DNA of 64,000 bases, from NCBI RefSeq assembly GCF_002761755.1, contig NZ_PEOG01000023.1:16654-80653 (forward strand), given 5' to 3'. This DNA is from Roseateles chitinivorans. Lineage in GTDB: Bacteria; Pseudomonadota; Gammaproteobacteria; Burkholderiales; Burkholderiaceae_C. Position numbers and translations under genes: made by a program. The notes beneath the pieces are model-generated. The model worked only from the letters and a program-made list of their open reading frames with translations. It was not told the DNA's origin and made no database searches. Positions 59,371-64,000 of the stretch are shown piece after piece; position 1 is the stretch's first letter; each line of letters opens with the position of its first letter.

Positions 59371-59404
59371 TAGGCGACCGGCGGCGCTAGCGTTGGACAA
59401 CGGA

Positions 59405-59453
59405 TGCTCGTAATATCGAGCCTTAACCCACTTAAGGCTCGATTTCACGAGCA
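59405..59453. promoter_or_regulatory. Second palindrome pair, probable HipB operators O3 and O4
   Basis: GCTCGTAATATCGAGC (59406-59421) and GCTCGATTTCACGAGC (59437-59452) are degenerate copies of the O1/O2 dyads, with 31 bp between starts. The pair forms a near-perfect larger inverted repeat. O4 directly abuts the hipB ATG. TAATAT in O3 could be a -10 element, so repressor binding would block RNA polymerase. Confidence 0.8.
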
Positions 59454-59794
59454 TGAAAGTCGATCAGACCGCCGCCCTGCCCGGGCATTTACAGGCCGAA
59501 ACCGCTCAGTTGGGCGAACTCATCGCACGGCTACGTGTGGCGCGACAGGTGAGGCAGGCCGATGCGGCCGTTCGTGCGGGTGTCTCGCGCAATACGGCCT
59601 ACCGCATCGAACGCGGCGACCCCGGCCTTGCGATCGGCCAACTCCTGCGTTACCTCGATGCCATCGCGCCCGGCATGAGCTTGGCGGAGTTGCTGACTGA
59701 GCGCGATCCCGCGCTGGCACAACAGCAGCGTGAGGAGCAGCGCCAGCGCGTGCGCGGGCTTACCCAATCGGAACTCGAAGAGCTCGACTTCTGA
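59453..59794 (+). CDS. hipB: HipB-type XRE antitoxin/repressor
   Basis: A 113-residue HTH protein. The Cro/C1 HTH is at about residues 20-75 (LGELIARLRVARQVRQADAA, VRAGVSRNTAYRIERGDPG). The C-terminal tail (QREEQRQRVRGLTQSELEEL) is charged and helical, suiting dimerisation and HipA contact. Its ATG lies directly at operator O4, with no Shine-Dalgarno sequence in the usual place. hipA follows 10 bp after the stop. Confidence 0.88.
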   Translation: MKVDQTAALPGHLQAETAQLGELIARLRVARQVRQADAAVRAGVSRNTAYRIERGDPGLAIGQLLRYLDAIAPGMSLAELLTERDPALAQQQREEQRQRVRGLTQSELEELDF

Positions 59795-59804
59795 GAACCG
59801 CGCC

Positions 59805-61157
59805 ATGGCCGTGAATGACGCCAAGCTCACCGTCTTCGCCTACCTGGGCGCCGAATGGTCGCCCTGCGCTCAGTTGGTGCTGGAGGAACAGGACCACGAA
59901 CTGCAGGGCTCCACGCTCGCTTACGGTCTCAACTACCTGAAGCGCCCCGACGCCATCGAGATCGACCCCGTCAGCCTCGCTCTGCGCGACCGCGATCGCG
60001 TGCGCGGGCAGCGTCTACGGCCTGTCAACGCCCTCCCCTTCTTCGGCGGCATCCGCGACGCTGCACCGGACGCCTGGGGGCGCCGGGTCATCGAGACCAA
60101 GCTCCGAGTACCAGCCAACAGCTTGCCGGAATCGCAGTACCTCCTGCACGCCGGCAGCGAACGCGTGGGTGCGCTCGATGTGCGAGGGTCGCTGACGGCG
60201 GGCCCCAGCGCGGGCGTCAGCACCTGGCACACGCTTGAGCATCTGATGGAAGCCGCGGAGCGCATCGAAGAAGGTGTCCCGGTGCCCGCCCATCTCGAAG
60301 CCATCTTCATGGACGGGACCGCATTGGGCGGCGCGCGGCCGAAAGCCTCGGTGCGGGACACCCAGGGCGTGCTCTGGCTTGCGAAGTTCAGCAGCCTGCA
60401 CGATCGCATGGACATTCCCGCGATCGAATGCGCCGCCTTGCGATTGGCCAGCGAAGCCACGCTCACGGTGCCACCCGTGCGCATCGAGATGATCGGCGGC
60501 CGACGCGTCATGCTGATCCGCCGCTTCGACCGCTATTGGTCCGACGGCGGGCGGCTTCCTGATCTTGCCGACGATCCGACACTGCTGGTCAAAGGCCCTG
60601 GCGAGGGACGCCAGGAGCGACGCCTTGCCTTCAACAGCGGCCTGACCTGGCTCGCGTGCGACGAGACCGAATCACGCACGATGTCCTACGGCGACCTGGC
60701 CGGCGCGATTCGTCGCTATGGGCATCCGTCAGTGGTGCGCGCCAACAATGTCGAGCTCTTCAAGCGGATGGTCTTCAACATCCTCGTCAGCAACGACGAC
60801 GATCATCTGCGCAATCACGGCTTCCTGTTGGACCCGCGGCTGGGCGGCTGGCGCCTGAGCCCCCTGTACGACGTGATGCCGCGTGCGAGCCTGGCGAGCG
60901 AACGGCTGCTGCATCTGGGCGTCGGACCCGAGGGCCGGGCGGCAACGCTGGACAACGCGCTGGCAGCGCATGCGGCGTTCACACTCTCGGAGCGGGATGC
61001 CGCCGCGGCGATCGATGACGTCTGGCGCGTCGTGCGCCAATGGCGCATGCACTTCGAGCGCTTCGGCGTAAGCGCCGAGCAGATGGATCGTGTCGCGACG
61101 GCCTTCCGCCACGTCGACGATGTCTCCACCGCAGCGCTCCGGCGCAAGCTGCCCTGA
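59805..61157 (+). CDS. hipA: HipA-family serine/threonine kinase toxin
   Basis: A 450-residue kinase. In E. coli, HipA phosphorylates glutamyl-tRNA synthetase and induces persistence. The HipA_N domain is at about 10-130. GGARPK at 175-180 is the ATP-loop and Lys194 (WLAKF) the ATP-binding lysine. [11 protein letters not shown] (from residue 330) gives catalytic Asp332 and metal-binding Asn337; LSPLYDVM gives Asp356. All key residues appear intact, so the toxin should be active. The target in this organism may differ. Confidence 0.92.
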   Translation: MAVNDAKLTVFAYLGAEWSPCAQLVLEEQDHELQGSTLAYGLNYLKRPDAIEIDPVSLALRDRDRVRGQRLRPVNALPFFGGIRDAAPDAWGRRVIETKLRVPANSLPESQYLLHAGSERVGALDVRGSLTAGPSAGVSTWHTLEHLMEAAERIEEGVPVPAHLEAIFMDGTALGGARPKASVRDTQGVLWLAKFSSLHDRMDIPAIECAALRLASEATLTVPPVRIEMIGGRRVMLIRRFDRYWSDGGRLPDLADDPTLLVKGPGEGRQERRLAFNSGLTWLACDETESRTMSYGDLAGAIRRYGHPSVVRANNVELFKRMVFNILVSNDDDHLRNHGFLLDPRLGGWRLSPLYDVMPRASLASERLLHLGVGPEGRAATLDNALAAHAAFTLSERDAAAAIDDVWRVVRQWRMHFERFGVSAEQMDRVATAFRHVDDVSTAALRRKLP

Positions 61158-61203
61158 ACGCTCCGCGCAACGCCGCCACATCCGCGGCGCGACAATCCCC
61201 GCC

Positions 61204-62121
61204 ATGACTCCCGCCGCCCCCTCCTCCGCCGCGCCGTCGCGTCTCTCGCTGTACCTGAACCTGATCCGCTGGGATCGGCCGGCCGGCACCTACCTGCTGC
61301 TGTGGCCGACGCTCTCCGCGCTGTGGATGGCCGCCGATGGCTGGCCCGGCTGGCACCTGCTGCTGGTCTTCGCGATCGGCACCTTCCTGATGCGCAGCGC
61401 CGGCTGCGCGGTCAACGACGTCGCCGATCGCGACTTCGACAAGCACGTCAAGCGCACCGCCCAGCGCCCCGTCACCGCCGGGCTGGTGTCGGTGAAGGAA
61501 GCGCTGGTGCTCGGCGCTGTGCTGTCGCTGATCGCCTTCGGCCTGGTGCTGACGACCAATCCGCCCACCATCCTGCTGTCCTTCGCCGCACTCGCGGTGA
61601 CCATCCTCTATCCGTTCACCAAGCGCTGGGTCTCGATGCCGCAGGCGGTGCTCGGCGTCGCGTTCTCCTTCGGCATCCCGATGGCCTTTTCCGCGGCGCT
61701 GGGCGGGCGCGAATGGAGCCTGCAGGCGATCGCCGCCTCGGTGCCGCTGTCGGCCTGGGGCCTGCTCGCCGCCAACCTCTTCTGGGTCCTGGCCTACGAC
61801 ACCGAGTACGCGATGGTCGACCGCGACGACGACATCCGCATCGGCATCCAGACCTCGGCGCTGACGCTGGGTCGCTTCGACGTCATCGGGGTGATGGCCT
61901 TCTACGTCGTCTTCCTCGCGCTGTGGGCGGCGCTGGGCCTGCGCCTGGGCATGGGCCACTGGTTCCTGGCCGGCCTCGCCGTGGCGGCGGCCCAGGTGGT
62001 CTGGCACTACACGCTGCTCAAGGACCGCAGCCGCGACGGCTGCTTCAAGGCCTTCCGCGAGAACCACTGGGTCGGCTTCGCCATCTTCGCGGGCACGGTG
62101 CTGGACCTGGCCCTGCGCTGA
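61204..62121 (+). CDS. ubiA: 4-hydroxybenzoate octaprenyltransferase
   Basis: A 305-residue membrane prenyltransferase in ubiquinone synthesis; it attaches the polyprenyl chain to 4-hydroxybenzoate. [19 protein letters not shown] and [12 protein letters not shown] are the two Asp-rich diphosphate-binding motifs. About eight hydrophobic helices follow the normal pattern. The start MTPAAPS gives an N-terminus near that of E. coli UbiA; an ATG upstream adds 38 unlike residues. A terminator hairpin follows. Confidence 0.95.
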   Translation: MTPAAPSSAAPSRLSLYLNLIRWDRPAGTYLLLWPTLSALWMAADGWPGWHLLLVFAIGTFLMRSAGCAVNDVADRDFDKHVKRTAQRPVTAGLVSVKEALVLGAVLSLIAFGLVLTTNPPTILLSFAALAVTILYPFTKRWVSMPQAVLGVAFSFGIPMAFSAALGGREWSLQAIAASVPLSAWGLLAANLFWVLAYDTEYAMVDRDDDIRIGIQTSALTLGRFDVIGVMAFYVVFLALWAALGLRLGMGHWFLAGLAVAAAQVVWHYTLLKDRSRDGCFKAFRENHWVGFAIFAGTVLDLALR

Positions 62122-62144
62122 GCACGCCGGCCGCGCGCAATGAC

Positions 62145-62169
62145 GAACGGGCGCCTCGAGCGCCCGTTC
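62145..62169. terminator. Hairpin between convergent ubiA and DUF4337 genes
   Basis: GAACGGGCGC pairs perfectly with GCGCCCGTTC around a CTCGA loop, 23 bp after ubiA. The T-tract is short, so rho-independent function is probable, not certain. Confidence 0.6.
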
Positions 62170-62197
62170 CCACATCCGGCCCGGCGAACGGCAGCGC

Positions 62198-62812
62198 TCA
62201 GGACAGCAACTGGACGATCATGTCCGGATGCAACGGCCAGCCGCCCAGGCCCGCCAGGCCCATCAGCAGACCGAACGCCGTCGGCACCATGGCGACCGCG
62301 AAGAGCGCCCACATCTGCGTGAGCGCGGTGATCGCCAGCAGCGCGATCGCGATGGCGAGCAGCGCATCGGACAGGTCGAACTGGTCGTCGCGGAAGTTCA
62401 GCGCGTCGTAGCGCTGCTGGTCGGCCTCCGCCTGCTTGCGCAGCTCATCCTTCTTGGCCGACTGCTCGGCGGCCAGCGTCTCGTAATGCGCGATCGCCTG
62501 GCGGTAGCCGTCGGCGGCGGATTCCGGCGCGCCGAGCGCCTGCAGCTTCAGCTGGGTCAGCGTCGCCTTGGCGATCTCCTCGCGGGCGTTGCGGGCCTGA
62601 TAGAACGCCCAGTGGTCGATCTTGTCGGCCTGCGCCAGCTGCATGTTCTGGTTGATGTTGTCGTCCTTGACCTTGCAGATGCCCATGAAGGTCGCCAGCA
62701 GCGCGACCGTCACCGCCACAGCGGCGTTGAGCCGGGAGGGACGGTCGGCGGCCTCGGGCCGGTCCACGGCCTGGCGGGCGTTCTCGATCAGTTCTTCGGG
62801 GTCGATGTCCAT
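62198..62812 (-). CDS. DUF4337 family membrane protein
   Basis: A 204-residue protein. One transmembrane helix near residues 29-47 (AAVAVTVALLATFMGICKVK) is followed by NINQNMQLAQADKIDHWAFY and QARNAREEI, the DUF4337 core. A charged helical segment and two C-terminal hydrophobic helices (DALLAIAIALLAITALTQMW, then LFAVAMVPTAFGLLMGLAGL) end it. Function is unknown. An alternative GTG start 6 bp upstream exists. It is about 150 bp from the HPP-CBS gene on the same strand. Confidence 0.85.
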   Translation of the reverse strand: MDIDPEELIENARQAVDRPEAADRPSRLNAAVAVTVALLATFMGICKVKDDNINQNMQLAQADKIDHWAFYQARNAREEIAKATLTQLKLQALGAPESAADGYRQAIAHYETLAAEQSAKKDELRKQAEADQQRYDALNFRDDQFDLSDALLAIAIALLAITALTQMWALFAVAMVPTAFGLLMGLAGLGGWPLHPDMIVQLLS

Positions 62813-62961
62813 CGGCACGGCATCCAGGAAAAACGAGCGGCCGCAGCATACCGAGCGAACCTGAGCGGGACCTGTACGGATCGCCGCGTCAAGCTGTCGG
62901 CCGTGTCGACGACATGAAGGACTCCCCCGGCGCTGAAGCCGACCGGCGGCAGCCCAGCGGT

Positions 62962-64000
62962 CTAGAGCCGGTCCACGCGCGCCAACGCCGCCACCAGGTC
63001 GGACTGCGTCAGGATCCCCACCAGCCGGGCCTCGTCGCCGACGATGGGGATGTGGTGATGCCCGGTGGCCGCGAACATCGGCACCAGGTCCGCCAGCGGG
63101 CGGTCCGCGCTCGCCACCCGCACCTGCCGGCTCATGATCTGGCCGACCACCTCGGCCTTGTCGCTGTGCGTCGAGGGCGTCGGGCGGATCAGCTGCCGCA
63201 GACGCGTCGCCCAGTCCTCGTGCAGGTCGAGCGCGGCGCCGCGCAGGAAGTCGGCCAGGGTCACGATGCCGACCACGCGCCGGGCGCGATCCACCACCGG
63301 CAACGCCTTGATGTGATGCGCCCGCAGCAGCGACCACGCCTCCTGCAGCGGCGTCCCCCATTCCACCGTCTTCACCTCGCGCGACATCACGTCGGCGCAG
63401 CGCAGCGTCGTCATCCGTCGGCGCGCCGCCAGCAGGCCCGCCTCGTCGACGATCGCCTGCAGGTCGTCGCGAGGAATGTCCAGCACCTGGTTGTAATGCG
63501 CCAGCACCGTCTCCAGGTCGGTGCCGCTGAAGGCGGTCGCCTCGCCCGCCGGACCGCCCCGGGTCGTCGCCGCGGTAGGCGCGGCCACCTGCGGGTGCGG
63601 GTAGCGCCGGCCGGTGACGCCGTTGTAGAGCATGCCCGCCGCGACCAGCAGCACCGAGTTCGGCAGCACCGTGTCGAGCGCGAAATGCCAGTCGTGCACG
63701 CCGGACAGCACCATCAGCAGCGCCGCCGCGCCGCCCGGCGGGTGCAGACAACGCAGCAGGAACATCAGGCCGATGGCGCCGCCGACGGCGATCGCCGCGG
63801 CCAGTTCCGGCACGGCGCCGAACAGGTGGACGCAGGCGATGCCCACCAGCGCCGACGCGGTGTTGCCGACCACCACCGCCCACGGCTGCGCAAGCGGGCT
63901 GGCGGGCACGCCGAAGACCAGCACCGCGCTCGCGCCCAGCGGCGCGACGAGCCTGGGCACGCCCGGCGCATGGCGCGACAGCAGCTCCATCAGGACCGCG
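62962..64000 (-). CDS. HPP family membrane protein with tandem CBS domains, N-terminus cut off by the window edge
   Basis: At least 345 residues. The N-terminal part is an HPP domain (APLGASAVLVFGVPASPLAQ, MFLLRCLHPPGGAAALL), with four or so membrane helices, often linked to nitrite or other anion transport. Two CBS domains follow (CADVMSREVKTVEWGTPLQ; VGQIMSRQVRVASADRPLAD), which usually bind adenylates and regulate. The reading frame is still open at position 64000, and family members have about 30 more N-terminal residues than the ATG at 63990 would give, so the start lies outside the window. Confidence 0.88.
   Translation of the reverse strand, partial: AVLMELLSRHAPGVPRLVAPLGASAVLVFGVPASPLAQPWAVVVGNTASALVGIACVHLFGAVPELAAAIAVGGAIGLMFLLRCLHPPGGAAALLMVLSGVHDWHFALDTVLPNSVLLVAAGMLYNGVTGRRYPHPQVAAPTAATTRGGPAGEATAFSGTDLETVLAHYNQVLDIPRDDLQAIVDEAGLLAARRRMTTLRCADVMSREVKTVEWGTPLQEAWSLLRAHHIKALPVVDRARRVVGIVTLADFLRGAALDLHEDWATRLRQLIRPTPSTHSDKAEVVGQIMSRQVRVASADRPLADLVPMFAATGHHHIPIVGDEARLVGILTQSDLVAALARVDRL

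Noticed and set aside
59330..59371. O1-O2 superpalindrome as a simple rho-independent terminator of livM
   Set aside because: It can form a hairpin but lacks a T-tract, and the individual palindromes recur twice more before hipB, so an operator role explains it better.

Overview
The window is a 64 kb piece of chromosome from a high-GC betaproteobacterium. The gene content (PEP-CTERM proteins, OxyR with Dps, pckG, panBC, tgt/queA, a liv-type ABC operon, E. coli-type ArgG, orphan solute-binding proteins) suggests Burkholderiales, near Roseateles/Mitsuaria/Rubrivivax. That placement is an inference from gene families, not from a marker gene. Coding density is high. I found no rRNA, tRNA, CRISPR array, transposase or phage gene. 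Both edges cut genes: pckG on the left and an HPP-CBS membrane protein on the right.

Layout. 1-5.1 kb: GTP-PEP carboxykinase (partial), a REP-like palindrome in its upstream region, an Lrp/AsnC regulator divergent from a DMT exporter, a membrane 4HB-GAF protein and a MOSC protein. 5.1-12.5 kb: old yellow enzyme, beta-helix protein, RlmJ, an NmrA-like reductase divergent from a LysR regulator, AraC regulator, DUF2000 protein and a CAAX-protease-like membrane protein. 12.5-24 kb: XRE regulator divergent from an amidohydrolase, YiaAB protein, two exported proteins (one DUF2145), an LplT-PlsC fusion, TPR-sulfotransferase facing APS kinase (cysC), tgt, a solute-binding protein and a YigZ protein. 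24-30 kb: an apparently decayed hipBA locus, argG, a PEP-CTERM protein, an ECF41 sigma factor, queA and a solute-binding protein. 30-42 kb: a large lipoprotein with PKD and BNR-like repeats, recG, a lipoprotein cyclophilin, panB-panC, oxyR, a PEP-CTERM serine protease, a 35-residue small ORF, and dps. 41-47 kb: a phosphotransacetylase-family gene divergent from DUF3141-fabI-ackA-orf114. 47-54 kb: DJ-1/PfpI protein, prfC, an outer-membrane barrel protein, a solute-binding protein, an epimerase divergent from LysR, and an exported metallo-beta-lactamase-fold hydrolase. 54-64 kb: livG-livF-livK-livH-livM, an intact hipB-hipA pair with four operator-like palindromes, ubiA, a DUF4337 protein and the HPP-CBS protein.

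How genes work together. Queuosine synthesis is represented by tgt and queA, pantothenate by panB-panC, and oxidative stress by oxyR and dps. A sulfotransferase lies next to the kinase that makes its donor PAPS. Two PEP-CTERM substrates and a CAAX-protease-related protein point to an exosortase system encoded elsewhere. The most unusual neighbourhood is the cluster joining acetyl-phosphate metabolism (pta family, ackA) to a divergent FabI paralogue and a PHA-synthase-like DUF3141 protein. The clearest non-coding structure is the palindrome array upstream of hipBA, whose first site contains the stop codon of livM.
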